NCBI RefSeq assembly: GCF_049200465.1
Contig: NZ_CP120836.1
Location: 186,001 to 250,000 of the forward strand
Source: Leptothermofonsia sp049200465
GTDB taxonomy: Bacteria; Cyanobacteriota; Cyanobacteriia; Leptolyngbyales; Leptolyngbyaceae
Length of the DNA: 64,000 bases
Direction of reading: 5' to 3'
Below the pieces are notes generated by a model, which did not search any database, was not told the origin of the DNA, and was given only the letters and a program-made list of their open reading frames with translations. How positions within the stretch are numbered: the first letter of the stretch is position 1; the number at the start of each line of letters is the position of its first letter. The position numbers and the translations under genes are program-made. Of this stretch, positions 51,369 through 59,788 are shown piece by piece.

Positions 51369-51881
51369 AGAGCAAGTTCCTCAAGTATTGAGGACATTCT
51401 GATCGCTGACTTTGTGAACCCGCAATGAGCAGCTCGCAGTTAGTCCCAGATGGGTGAATTGAACCCAGACAGTCTGAGGTGAGGTGAAGGGGGGTGAAAC
51501 AGTGTGAAGTTTTTCCTGCTTTCCGATTGTAGGATCGGATAAATTGGTCAATAATGAATTAAATTTGCCACACTAGCCTTCGGGTAGGTGAAACCTGAGT
51601 GGTACAAGAGCGGCAGTCGCCGCTTGCCTCACCTGATCACAACAGGTTTTCAGTATCTACCCCTTTTAAGGAATACTTACTTCTAAAGTTAGCTCTGTAA
51701 AGGCAGGAAGTAATCTTCTAACTTCATGTTGTTCACTGATGTTCCAGATTTTCAGGTTTGTTTTTGTAAAAGTCCTCACCCTTTTGGGTATTTCTTTCCG
51801 GATTGCACGCTTAGTTCCACTCAACCTGCTAGCGCAGCCAGTCGTGATTCTTGTCTTAACCCTTTTAATAGCTGTGAATCA
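51369..51881. other. Spacer with hairpin and leader-like region
   Basis: Contains a perfect hairpin AGCGGC AGTC GCCGCT (51609-51624) between two regulator-sized genes; a GGTGAAACC repeat occurs around 51590. The open frame of the following gene extends back to 51726, but that part looks non-coding. Confidence 0.5.
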
Positions 51882-52967
51882 ATGAGTTCCTTGAAACGTT
51901 TCTCAGAATCGCGAGACCAACTTGAGCCAGAATTGCTGGATCGTTTCTTCCCGCCTGAAAAGCAGCGAACCTACGTATCGATGTTGATGGGACGGGGTGG
52001 TTTAACTCGCCGCAGGGCAGAATACTTCGTTCGTCTGTGGGCATATTTGTTGCTGAAGTATCAGCAAGAACATGGAATGGATCTGTCCCATCCTTTGACT
52101 CAGCTCTATCCCCCTGAAGGTTCAGTGGCCTGTACCCATCGAGAAGCCGCAGGACTGTTTTATGGAAATCAAGACCGGGGGAGCGATCGCGCCGCTGGAA
52201 TGATGATTGATCGGTTAGTGGCTTTAGGACTGATCGACAAACAATTTGATGGGCAGACTCTTTGCTTGCAGGTTCGCTCAATTCCAGAGTTAGCCGTTGC
52301 CGAAAAGAAACCTGACGAGTCATTTCAACTGGAACCGGATAGCTTTAATCCACGTACTGATGCAATTCCAGTTGCCAATCTTTTTACTCGCACCTACGCT
52401 GAAATTATTAAAGATTCGGCTATCGCATCCCAGAAGTTAACCAGATTACTTCGCCAGTGGACCCAGCAATATCCAAAAGTGGTGCGGGTGTTGCGCCGCT
52501 CCGATAATCTCAACCCTGTAGGTTTTTACATTCTTTATCCCGTTGCCAGTGAGTCTGAAATTCATTTTTTTCAGCCCCCTGGAAAGAGCTTCTACCTCTC
52601 TAACGATGTAGACCAAGACCCGTTCAAGATAGCAGTTCCCGGAGATGCAAGCTGTACCTCCCTCTACATTAGAGCCTGGGTAATTGATGCCGTCTATCTC
52701 CAGAAAGCCAATCTGAAGATCATGCTGGAAGACACGCGGAACTGGCTGACCCAAATTCAAAAGGACTTTCCTGGAATCTGCGACCTATATTCTCTCATCA
52801 TCCATCCCTTACATGAAGAGTTGCGATTAGCACTGGGATTTCAGAAGACGTTTCAGGATGCCCAGCGTCCCTATAGCTGGATCTACTTGGGGTTGGATCG
52901 ACTACTGGAACTGGATGTAGATCAAGCGCTTGCCAACCTGCGCTTGAGTCCGACAGACAAGCTTTAA
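51882..52967 (+). CDS. Hypothetical protein with possible C-terminal GNAT-like fold
   Basis: Start chosen at the ATG at 51882 (361 residues); the frame also opens at 51726. The N-terminal part is charged with RGGLTRRRAEYFVRLWAYLLLKYQ and later ACTHREAAGLFYGNQDRGSDRAAGMMIDRLVALGLIDK, which look like helix-rich DNA- or protein-binding segments. The C-terminal half (SLYIRAWVIDAVYLQKANLKIML to PLHEELRLALGFQKTF) has an acetyltransferase-like flavour, unproven. Not recognised. Confidence 0.65.
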   Translation: MSSLKRFSESRDQLEPELLDRFFPPEKQRTYVSMLMGRGGLTRRRAEYFVRLWAYLLLKYQQEHGMDLSHPLTQLYPPEGSVACTHREAAGLFYGNQDRGSDRAAGMMIDRLVALGLIDKQFDGQTLCLQVRSIPELAVAEKKPDESFQLEPDSFNPRTDAIPVANLFTRTYAEIIKDSAIASQKLTRLLRQWTQQYPKVVRVLRRSDNLNPVGFYILYPVASESEIHFFQPPGKSFYLSNDVDQDPFKIAVPGDASCTSLYIRAWVIDAVYLQKANLKIMLEDTRNWLTQIQKDFPGICDLYSLIIHPLHEELRLALGFQKTFQDAQRPYSWIYLGLDRLLELDVDQALANLRLSPTDKL

Positions 52968-53155
52968 GAATTTCACTCTTCTGGAGTTTGGTGGTAGGCA
53001 GCGTCTATCAGTGCCTATTCTTTGTTTTTGCTTAAAGATGTGATTGAGATCACCCTGTATCTAAACTTTTGTTTACGAAACAAATTTCTCAACCGCCTAT
53101 CCAGCCGATTTTTCATCGTTGTTCAGGCTTTCAACAAAGAAGCTTAATGAAGCTA

Positions 53156-53185
53156 TTTACAAAAAGCAATGAAGAGATGTAAACT
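53156..53185 (+). promoter_or_regulatory. Likely psbA promoter
   Basis: TTTACA (53156-53161) and TAAACT (53180-53185) separated by 18 bases form a sigma-70-type promoter 62 bases before the chosen psbA start. Confidence 0.55.
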
Positions 53186-53190
53186 TCAGT

Positions 53191-53213
53191 ACATGCGGTG
53201 TTTAGCCGCTCAT
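53191..53213 (+). other. Hairpin in psbA leader
   Basis: GCGG TGTTTAG CCGC, embedded in a longer symmetry CATGCGG ... CCGCTCATG, just before the chosen start region. It might affect translation or transcript stability. Confidence 0.5.
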
Positions 53214-53247
53214 GTATCAAACGTTACATCAAGCACTCATTAAGACT

Positions 53248-54330
53248 ATGACAACCACATTGCAGCGCGTCGAGCGCCAAACCCTGTGGAGTCAGTTTTG
53301 CGAGTGGGTGACCAGTACGGAAAACCGCCTGTACGTAGGTTGGTTCGGCGTGCTGATGATTCCCACCCTGCTGACTGCTACCATCTGCTTCATCATCGCC
53401 TTCATCGCGGCTCCCCCAGTGGACATCGATGGTATCCGTGAACCCGTAGCTGGTTCACTGATGTATGGCAACAACATCATCTCCGGTGCAGTAGTGCCTT
53501 CTTCCAACGCTATCGGCCTGCACTTCTACCCTATCTGGGAAGCGGCTTCCCTCGATGAGTGGCTGTACAACGGCGGTCCCTACCAGCTGATTGTGTTCCA
53601 CTTCCTGATTGGTGTTTTCACCTACATGGGCCGCGAGTGGGAATTGAGCTACCGTCTGGGCATGCGTCCCTGGATTTGTGTGGCTTATTCTGCGCCAGTG
53701 GCTGCAGCAACCGCTGTATTTCTGATCTATCCCATCGGTCAAGGATCCTTCTCCGATGGCATGCCTCTGGGTATCTCTGGTACCTTCAACTTCATGTTTG
53801 TGTTCCAGGCAGAGCACAACATCCTGATGCATCCGTTCCACATGCTGGGGGTTGCCGGGGTGTTTGGCGGTAGCCTATTCAGTGCGATGCATGGTTCCTT
53901 GGTGACTTCTTCTCTGGTGCGCGAAACCACTGAAGACGAGTCTGCCAATTATGGCTACAAGTTTGGTCAAGAAGAAGAGACCTACAACATCGTGGCAGCT
54001 CACGGTTACTTTGGGCGGTTGATCTTCCAATATGCGAGCTTCAACAACTCGCGGGCGCTGCACTTCTTCCTGGGTGCATGGCCAGTAATTGGGATCTGGT
54101 TTACGGCGTTGGGCATCAGCACGATGGCGTTCAACCTGAACGGGTTCAACTTCAACCAGAGCATTGTTGATTCTCAGGGACGTGTAGTGAGCACCTGGGC
54201 GGATATTCTGAACCGGGCGAACCTGGGGATGGAAGTGATGCACGAGCGGAATGCGCACAACTTCCCGTTGGATTTGGCGGCTGGGGAAGCGACTCCGGTT
54301 GCGCTCTCGGCTCCTGCTATCCAGGGCTAA
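53248..54330 (+). CDS. psbA: Photosystem II protein D1
   Basis: Reaction-centre core subunit of photosystem II in the thylakoid membrane, binding chlorophyll, pheophytin, QB and the manganese cluster. The 360-residue product starts MTTTLQRVER at the ATG at 53248; the frame also opens at an upstream ATG (53212) that would add 12 residues. Residue 130 is Glu (in YMGREWELS), the form associated with high-light D1. The C-terminal extension after Ala344 (NFPLDLA / AGEATPVAL) is removed by CtpA. A promoter and a strong terminator bracket it. It is the only psbA in the window. Confidence 0.98.
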   Translation: MTTTLQRVERQTLWSQFCEWVTSTENRLYVGWFGVLMIPTLLTATICFIIAFIAAPPVDIDGIREPVAGSLMYGNNIISGAVVPSSNAIGLHFYPIWEAASLDEWLYNGGPYQLIVFHFLIGVFTYMGREWELSYRLGMRPWICVAYSAPVAAATAVFLIYPIGQGSFSDGMPLGISGTFNFMFVFQAEHNILMHPFHMLGVAGVFGGSLFSAMHGSLVTSSLVRETTEDESANYGYKFGQEEETYNIVAAHGYFGRLIFQYASFNNSRALHFFLGAWPVIGIWFTALGISTMAFNLNGFNFNQSIVDSQGRVVSTWADILNRANLGMEVMHERNAHNFPLDLAAGEATPVALSAPAIQG

Positions 54331-54360
54331 TTCGATTCTGAGATTCTGATTTGGTAATCC

Positions 54361-54389
54361 AAAGCGCCTCCGCCAGGGGGCGCTTTTTT
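54361..54389 (+). terminator. psbA terminator
   Basis: Stem AAAGCGCC / GGCGCTTT around a 10-nt loop, ending in six T, 31 bases after the psbA stop. Confidence 0.9.
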
Positions 54390-54539
54390 GGGGAGCGATC
54401 GCGGAAACCTTGCACCCGCAACTTTAGGCAGTAGCAAATTACACCGCTTTACCCTACAAAACCATGCAAGAACCTCGCTTCTTTATTCTTTTTATTCTTT
54501 AGTTTTATTAAATCTGCGAATGCCTTAATTTTCTTTGGA

Positions 54540-55186
54540 ATGAAGCTACTTTTACTGAGTGTACTGGGTTTTACGTTGCTTATCAGATTTATCGAGATAC
54601 CTTCAGGCAACGCACAGCATCCGGTGTGATTAACATTGCCTCTCCAACCCAAACTACAAAAACATAGATGAGCTTGGGGCCATTTGCACTCATCGAAGGT
54701 ACATCTTACTACTTCGCGCCGATTAATGCTGAGCAAGAGTATCGGCAGGACTACTATGACAAAGCTGCCTCCAGTACGCGCAATTACTTGATCCTGAATA
54801 CTGCTGACAAACCAACCGTGCGTCTGGTTCCCAGGAACGACATGTTGTTTGTGAATATTGAGAAGTAGGGTCGAAAGGATAAAGCTGATAGCCTGATTGA
54901 AGTTCAGAGACTCATGTACGAAGTTGTGAAGGACGATTCGAATGAGGATGGCCGCCTGACTGAAACTGACCAAAAAGCGATCGCACCGTCTGAAGTGTCT
55001 GGAAGGAATTACACAGAAAATTACACAGAATTATTGCCAAGTGTAGATCGCATACTCGGTATGGTACAAATTGCCCCCACTAGAGTGATGCTTGTCCATA
55101 CAAGCGACAATCAGAATTTTGTGACAGAGGTTGATGTGGTAAACCGTCAGGTGATATCGACCCAGAAATTAGCAGCGTTTGAATAA
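54540..55186 (+). pseudogene. Exported hypothetical protein, broken by two ambers and a shift
   Basis: An apparent signal peptide starts at the ATG at 54540 (MKLLLLSVLGFTLL). The frame must then shift near 54575 to reach AYQIYRDTFRQRTASGVINIA. Within that frame, TAG occurs at 54665-54667 and 54866-54868, while the rest (GPFALIEGTSYYFAPINAE, DYYDKAASSTRNYLILNTADK, DDSNEDGRLTETDQKAIA, ending VISTQKLAAFE) runs on to 55186. The DSNEDGRLT stretch resembles an EF-hand-type calcium loop. No family name is recognised. It sits just after psbA and looks AT-richer than its neighbours, which suggests transfer or relaxed selection. Confidence 0.65.
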
Positions 55187-55435
55187 GATCAATCCTTCGT
55201 CCTTCTTATAAAGACTCTAAGTAACCCCAATGAACTGCGTACAGCGCCACAAACGAAAAAAACGAGTCAACGGAATCAAGGGCTCTATTTTTCAAGTCAG
55301 AAAGTCTAACTTTTATCATTGGCGGTGAGCACTGCTGATGACGAACTGGCTCTTCGTTTGTTTAAATGTCCCCTGAAGCTTTAGACTGAAAAATGGTCTT
55401 TTCTTTATCATGTATTCCCAACTACTAGGCTAACC

Positions 55436-56161
55436 GTGCGAAGAATTGTGATTGCTGGCAATTGGAAGATGTATAAAACCCAGGCAGAGGCGCTGGAGTT
55501 TCTTCAAGGCTTTATTCCACTGATAAGTGAAACACCTGAAGATCGGGAAGTAGTGCTATGCGTTCCATTCACCGCCCTGGTTAGCCTATCCCAGAGTTTA
55601 CATGGCAGTCGGATTCGGCTAGGTGCCCAAAATGTTCATTGGGAAAAGGAAGGGGCTTATACCGGAGAGATTGCTGCCCCTATGCTGACGGAAGTTGGAG
55701 TTCGATATGTCATTGTTGGGCATAGCGAGCGGCGTCAGTATTTTGGTGAAACGGATGAAACCGTTAATTTGCGATTAAAAGCGGCTCAGGCTGCTGAGTT
55801 GACTCCAATTCTTTGTGTGGGTGAAACAAAGCAACAGCGAGATGCGGGGGAAACGGAATCCGTAATTTTCAATCAACTGGCTAAAGATCTGGTCGATGTA
55901 GACCAGACAAATTTGATTATTGCTTATGAACCTATCTGGGCGATCGGAACTGGCGATACTTGTGAATCTGTTGAGGCAAATCGGGTTATTGGGTTGATCC
56001 GTAAACAGTTAACCAATCCAGATGTCCCCATCCAGTACGGTGGCTCGGTAAAACCAGATAATATTGACGAGATTATGGCTCAGCCAGAAATTGATGGAGC
56101 TTTGGTTGGCGGAGCTAGCCTACAGCCTGCAAGTTTTGCCCGCATCGTCAACTTTCAGTAG
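55436..56161 (+). CDS. tpiA: Triosephosphate isomerase
   Basis: Interconverts glyceraldehyde-3-phosphate and dihydroxyacetone phosphate in glycolysis and the Calvin cycle. TIM barrel of 241 residues with the catalytic lysine in AGNWKM, the histidine in VIVGHSERR, and the glutamate in AYEPIWAIGTG; the phosphate-binding GGSVKPDNI and GALVGGASL are also present. Start is GTG at 55436. No glycolytic neighbour. Confidence 0.97.
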   Translation: MRRIVIAGNWKMYKTQAEALEFLQGFIPLISETPEDREVVLCVPFTALVSLSQSLHGSRIRLGAQNVHWEKEGAYTGEIAAPMLTEVGVRYVIVGHSERRQYFGETDETVNLRLKAAQAAELTPILCVGETKQQRDAGETESVIFNQLAKDLVDVDQTNLIIAYEPIWAIGTGDTCESVEANRVIGLIRKQLTNPDVPIQYGGSVKPDNIDEIMAQPEIDGALVGGASLQPASFARIVNFQ

Positions 56162-56862
56162 TTGCCACTCCGGTAATGTTCCAGAAATGTTGTTTTCATC
56201 TGTAGAGGCTTTCCAGGAAAAGTTCCTACAGACACTCAACTACAGGTTGGGCAACAGCTCTGCTGTAGCAATAGCCACCAGGCTTAGGACGAGGTGCAAG
56301 GGTGGAAGCCTTGGCTCTTGGGGGCACAGCCCCCACCCCCCCTTAAAGCCAATATCCTAAGCAATCTGGCGCCAGCTATACTTTTCCAGTCATTGAAAGA
56401 GTAGTGTAATGGGAACGGCCGTGTGGTCATTGGAGTGATTAACAGTGATTTCTGCTTCATACCACAACAGTTATCCTCAAAAACAGAGATTTCACTGAAG
56501 CTTATTCAAAGCCTTGATGAAGAAGTGGATTGTAGCCAGGAAATTTCAGGAAATTGCATTAGAAGTGATGTAGGTTATGTTGGCACTTGATTTGGGTCAC
56601 TAACCTGTCCAAACGCCAGTCCATATACTAACAGCTAAGTTAAAGCTCCCTGTTGTCAACAATCCGGCGCTCTTGCGTGAACTTTTTGGGGTGCAAAATC
56701 ATCGCAAGCAGTATGCATGCCATACAAGCTCAGAAAACTTGGGTCTGTCAAGAGTTCATTACGGAACTCTAAGCGGTGTTTTCTAGTCCAAATTGGCGGG
56801 AACAATAACACTACAAAGTTGACTGAAGCCCATTCTTACCTGGAGCCACTGAGACAAGCATT
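56162..56862. other. Long spacer upstream of sigC
   Basis: Contains the GTTCCAGAAATGTTG repeat (56176-56240) also found at 42950 and a diverged family-1-like repeat (56272-56378) with GGGGGCACAGCCCCCACC and an ending related to 16390-16460. The remainder, about 450 bases, is probably the sigma-factor leader and promoter region; nothing definite was seen. Confidence 0.55.
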
Positions 56863-58110
56863 ATGCCAGCATCATCTTTTTACGCTGAAGTAGACTTTGA
56901 CGAACAACTCTATGACCGAAGTTTTCAGTCAGACGGTTCTGCTGATAATGATCGAACTGTAGATGACCTGATGAGTCTAGAGATGGAATATGCGGACTCA
57001 GCCAGCTTCCAGCGTGCGGCGAGTCGTCGCACAACCGACCTCGTGCGTCTATACCTCCAGGAGATTGGTCGGGTGCGTTTGCTAGGAAGGGATGAAGAAG
57101 TCTCGGAAGCTCAGCGAGTACAGCGTTATATGCGTCTGCTAGAAATGCGGACAGAGGCTGCACAGAAGGAAACAGGTCCCATTCAATGCTATGTTCAGCT
57201 GATTGATGCCCACGATCGCCTTACCTCTCAATTAGGTCACCGCCCTTCTTTGGAACGATGGGCCACCGAAGCTGGGGTTACAGTTGCAGATCTTAAGCCA
57301 ATTCTGGCGGAAGGGAAGCGTCGGTGGGCAGAGATTGCCAGTCTTCAAGTGGAAGAGCTGGAAAAAATTCAGTCAGAGGGAATCCAGGCAAAAGAGCATA
57401 TGATCAAAGCGAACCTCCGTCTGGTGGTTTCTGTAGCCAAGAAGTACCAGAACCGGGGACTGGAACTGCTTGATCTGATTCAGGAGGGGACCTTAGGGCT
57501 AGAACGGGCAGTTGAAAAATTTGACCCTACGAAAGGGTACCGTTTTAGCACCTATGCCTACTGGTGGATTCGTCAGGGCATTACTCGGGCGATCGCAACC
57601 CAGAGTCGCACCATTCGCCTGCCCGTTCACATCACCGAAAAGCTAAACAAGATCAAAAAAGCCCAGCGTAAAATTTCTCAGGAAAAAGGTCGCACCGCCA
57701 CAATCGATGACATTGCCCTGGAACTGGAGATGACCGCTCCGCAAGTCCGGGAAGTTCTATTGCGAGTACCGCGCTCCGTTTCGCTGGAAACCAAAGTTGG
57801 GAAGGAAAAAGATACCGAACTGGGTGATCTGTTGGAAACTGATGATGTTTCGCCAGAAGATACGCTCATGCGGGAAGCTCTCCGTCGTGACTTACAGCAG
57901 CTTCTAGCAGACCTGACCAGCCGGGAACGGGATGTAATTCAGATGCGATTTGGTCTGGGGGATGGTCATCCTTACTCCTTGGCGGAGATTGGGCGTGCTT
58001 TAGACCTGTCAAGGGAACGAGTGCGCCAGATTGAAGCAAAGGCATTACAGAAACTGCGCCAGCCCAAGCGCCGTAACCGTGTGCGTGACTATCTAGAGTC
58101 GTTGAGCTGA
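56863..58110 (+). CDS. sigC: Group 2 sigma factor, SigC type
   Basis: Alternative sigma-70-family factor of 415 residues. It opens MPASSFYAEVDF, matching the SigC group as I know it. Region 1.2 DLVRLYLQEIGRVRLL, region 2 NLRLVVSVAKKYQNRGLELLDLIQEG and FSTYAYWWIRQGITRAI (-10 recognition), region 3 LPVHITEKLNKIKKAQR, and region 4 LTSRERDVIQMRFGLG and LSRERVRQIEAKAL (-35 HTH) are all complete. SigC is linked to heat, nitrogen and stationary responses. A long leader precedes it. Subtype call rests on the N-terminus. Confidence 0.93.
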   Translation: MPASSFYAEVDFDEQLYDRSFQSDGSADNDRTVDDLMSLEMEYADSASFQRAASRRTTDLVRLYLQEIGRVRLLGRDEEVSEAQRVQRYMRLLEMRTEAAQKETGPIQCYVQLIDAHDRLTSQLGHRPSLERWATEAGVTVADLKPILAEGKRRWAEIASLQVEELEKIQSEGIQAKEHMIKANLRLVVSVAKKYQNRGLELLDLIQEGTLGLERAVEKFDPTKGYRFSTYAYWWIRQGITRAIATQSRTIRLPVHITEKLNKIKKAQRKISQEKGRTATIDDIALELEMTAPQVREVLLRVPRSVSLETKVGKEKDTELGDLLETDDVSPEDTLMREALRRDLQQLLADLTSRERDVIQMRFGLGDGHPYSLAEIGRALDLSRERVRQIEAKALQKLRQPKRRNRVRDYLESLS

Positions 58111-58430
58111 TTAGTTTCCCTATTCACACTTAGATTCTAATCGGTTTCCCTATTCACACTTAGATTAGAGACCAGCAAAAGCGTGGTTTCTTCTGTGAAA
58201 CTCCGTTTTTTTATAGGTTTCAGCCTTTTTGAATCATCAATGAAATCTAATTCTTTTGCAGAAATCCGGGCTTATTGATGGAGGTAGATCTGCAAACCTT
58301 TGTTGCGGCTCACGTTTACAGGTAGGTAAAAATCATTCTTTTCAAGAGTTATTCTCAATAAGTAATCTTAGTTGAAAATCACGATTTTATTGTGTATCAT
58401 TCTCATTAAATGAGCATTATTGAGAAGATT
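58111..58430. other. Spacer with tandem duplication and Fur-box-rich region
   Basis: A 23-base unit is repeated with a 30-base period at 58114-58136 and 58144-58166. Beyond it is an AT-rich region with Fur-box-like sequences (see the separate entry). Confidence 0.55.
58331..58409 (+). promoter_or_regulatory. Probable Fur boxes upstream of fur
   Basis: AT-rich stretch with palindromes TTATT CTC AATAA and the array TATCATTCTCATTAAATGAG overlapping the start area. This resembles iron-box hexamers (A/T-rich with ATCATT) and suggests autoregulation. No exact consensus was found. Confidence 0.45.
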
Positions 58431-58892
58431 ATGATAGCTCCTCCTTATACTGCCGCTTCACTGAAGGCTGAGCTCAACGAGAAGGGCTGGCGCTTAACTC
58501 CTCAGCGAGAAACGATTTTGCATATCTTTCAAAACTTGCCTAAAGGAAATCACCTTAGCGCTGAAGACCTTTACAATAAATTGCAACAAGAAGGGGAAGG
58601 GATTAGCCTTTCAACCATCTATCGAACACTGAAATTAATGGCTCGTATGGGAATCCTGCGAGAGTTGGAGCTAGCGGAAGGCCACAAGCATTATGAATTG
58701 AATCAGCCCTACCCCTATCATCATCACCATTTAATTTGTGTTCGGTGCAGTAAGACAGTTGAGTTCAAGAGCGATCCTGTTTTGAAGATTGGTGCGAAGA
58801 CCGCACAGAAAGAGGGCTACCATTTACTGGATTGTCAACTGACAATCCATGCGGTATGTCCTACCTGTCAGCGATCGCTCCTACCCATTTAA
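58431..58892 (+). CDS. fur: Fur-family regulator (FurA-like)
   Basis: Metal-dependent repressor of 153 residues. The N-terminal winged helix contains GWRLTPQRETIL and GISLSTIYRTLKLM; the dimerisation/metal part has HKHYELN, HHHHLICVRC and ending CPTC. The sequence is very like what I remember of cyanobacterial FurA, which regulates iron uptake and redox genes; a CxxC at each end can bind structural zinc or sense redox. Start chosen at ATG 58431 after GAGAAG, because FurA homologues start close to YTAASLKAEL; ATG 58410 is the alternative. Confidence 0.92.
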   Translation: MIAPPYTAASLKAELNEKGWRLTPQRETILHIFQNLPKGNHLSAEDLYNKLQQEGEGISLSTIYRTLKLMARMGILRELELAEGHKHYELNQPYPYHHHHLICVRCSKTVEFKSDPVLKIGAKTAQKEGYHLLDCQLTIHAVCPTCQRSLLPI

Positions 58893-58964
58893 GCTTGCTG
58901 GCTTGAAGAAGGGGTGGATGAGTCATAATCCCCACCCACTCATCCAATTCAATGCTTCCAATCA

Positions 58965-59044
58965 AGCGTTGCTGAATTTGAGTATGAAATAGGTACTGTA
59001 TGCTCGAAACTTCGTTTCGATTCGTACTGCTTTTCAGCAACGCC
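58965..59044 (+). mobile_element. 80-bp palindromic element with 13-bp flanking repeats
   Basis: Ends AGCGTTGCTGAA and TTCAGCAACGCC are inverted copies; the interior contains GAAACTTCGTTTC. The identical 13-mer ATGCTTCCAATCA flanks it at 58952-58964 and 59045-59057, as if made by target duplication. The GCGTTGCTGAA end recurs at 19307 and 37833. Confidence 0.65.
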
Positions 59045-59061
59045 ATGCTTCCAATCAGGGT

Positions 59062-59176
59062 TATAGCTCTACGCGGGTGCGTTAAGACATTGGAATTAGA
59101 GAGGGAGTGGGAGCGAAGCCCCCAGCCAGGGGTTCCACTCCTGCACCCCGTCCTAACCATAATGACTACCGTTATA
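59062..59176 (+). mobile_element. Family-1 MITE-like element
   Basis: TATAGCTCTACGCGGG to GACTACCGTTATA, full length, very similar to 6244, 38353 and 40199. Confidence 0.8.
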
Positions 59177-59194
59177 ATGGTTGCGGCTTGCCCG

Positions 59195-59788
59195 TTAGAA
59201 GTCTCTATGTCTGACCTGGGCATCGAATCCGTAAGCCCGAAGAACATCAGCCCGTATTTCAGCAGGTTCGCGCTCGGAGAATGAACCGGCATTAATGAAC
59301 ATGCCTAAACGGGAATCCGCGAGAAATGCCCCCGGAGCAAATCGTTGGACAAGCATCAATTCTTCCAGGTTATCTCCTGGTATGGCAACAACGTAGCGCA
59401 ACCCTTCTACCTCAATAGGCGGACGAATAGCAACTGGAGGCTGGAAAGGGGGCGGGCAGAATGATGGAGTGCAGCTGGGCCGTTCCACCACAATAGGGGG
59501 AGCAGGGCGAACTGGTTTGGGGCAGCTAGGCCGTTTGCAACTGGAGGACGTGACTCGGCTGGGGTAGTGCTTTACTGGGCGGTGACGTCGTCCACCACAA
59601 CATGAGTGTCCCCCTGCAGCGGCAATTTCTGGTGTCAATAGAATTACTGAGGGGGCTAGGAGCAGGGCCGTCAAGCTGACAACACCTGCCAATTGCTTCT
59701 GCACTGAGTGCCTGGAGCCAGCGGTAGAAGAATGCACATCAGGAACTCGGCTGGCGCGAGCAGAGTGCAGAAGGGCGAAAATTTTCAT
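59195..59788 (-). CDS. Secreted proline/cysteine-rich protein with SPOR-like tail
   Basis: Protein of 197 residues. An internal hydrophobic segment (about 33-57, LAGVVSLTALLLAPSVILLTPEIAAAG) is a signal peptide or membrane anchor preceded by a long basic N-terminus. A Cys/Pro/His-rich middle (GGHSCCGGRRH, SSSCKRPSC) follows, then a C-terminal domain (LRYVVAIPGDNLEEL ... GMFINAGSFSEREPAEIRADVLRAYGFDA) resembling the SPOR peptidoglycan-binding fold. Possibly a metal-binding wall protein. A palindromic operator-like site lies upstream. Confidence 0.7.
   Translation of the reverse strand: MKIFALLHSARASRVPDVHSSTAGSRHSVQKQLAGVVSLTALLLAPSVILLTPEIAAAGGHSCCGGRRHRPVKHYPSRVTSSSCKRPSCPKPVRPAPPIVVERPSCTPSFCPPPFQPPVAIRPPIEVEGLRYVVAIPGDNLEELMLVQRFAPGAFLADSRLGMFINAGSFSEREPAEIRADVLRAYGFDAQVRHRDF

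Larger units (their letters stand above)
58893..59194. other. Spacer with two adjacent elements
   Basis: Holds the palindromic element at 58965-59044 with its 13-bp flanking repeats and a family-1 element at 59062-59176, which nearly touches the stop of the leftward secreted-protein gene. Confidence 0.65.

Noticed and set aside
53156..53185. HLR1 element in the psbA promoter
   Set aside because: TTTACAAA is present once, but the second half-site two bases later does not match; unlike the Hlip promoter the pair is not convincing.
54449..54973. A 174-codon leftward frame downstream of psbA
   Set aside because: It overlaps the decayed rightward gene, whose translation reads as a coherent protein with a signal peptide; the leftward product is low-complexity at its end and has no start signal.
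56740..56756. GGGTCTGTCAAGAG as another end of the nested element at 22836
   Set aside because: Only about a dozen bases match, there is no TA-bounded partner end within 200 bases, and the match could be chance.
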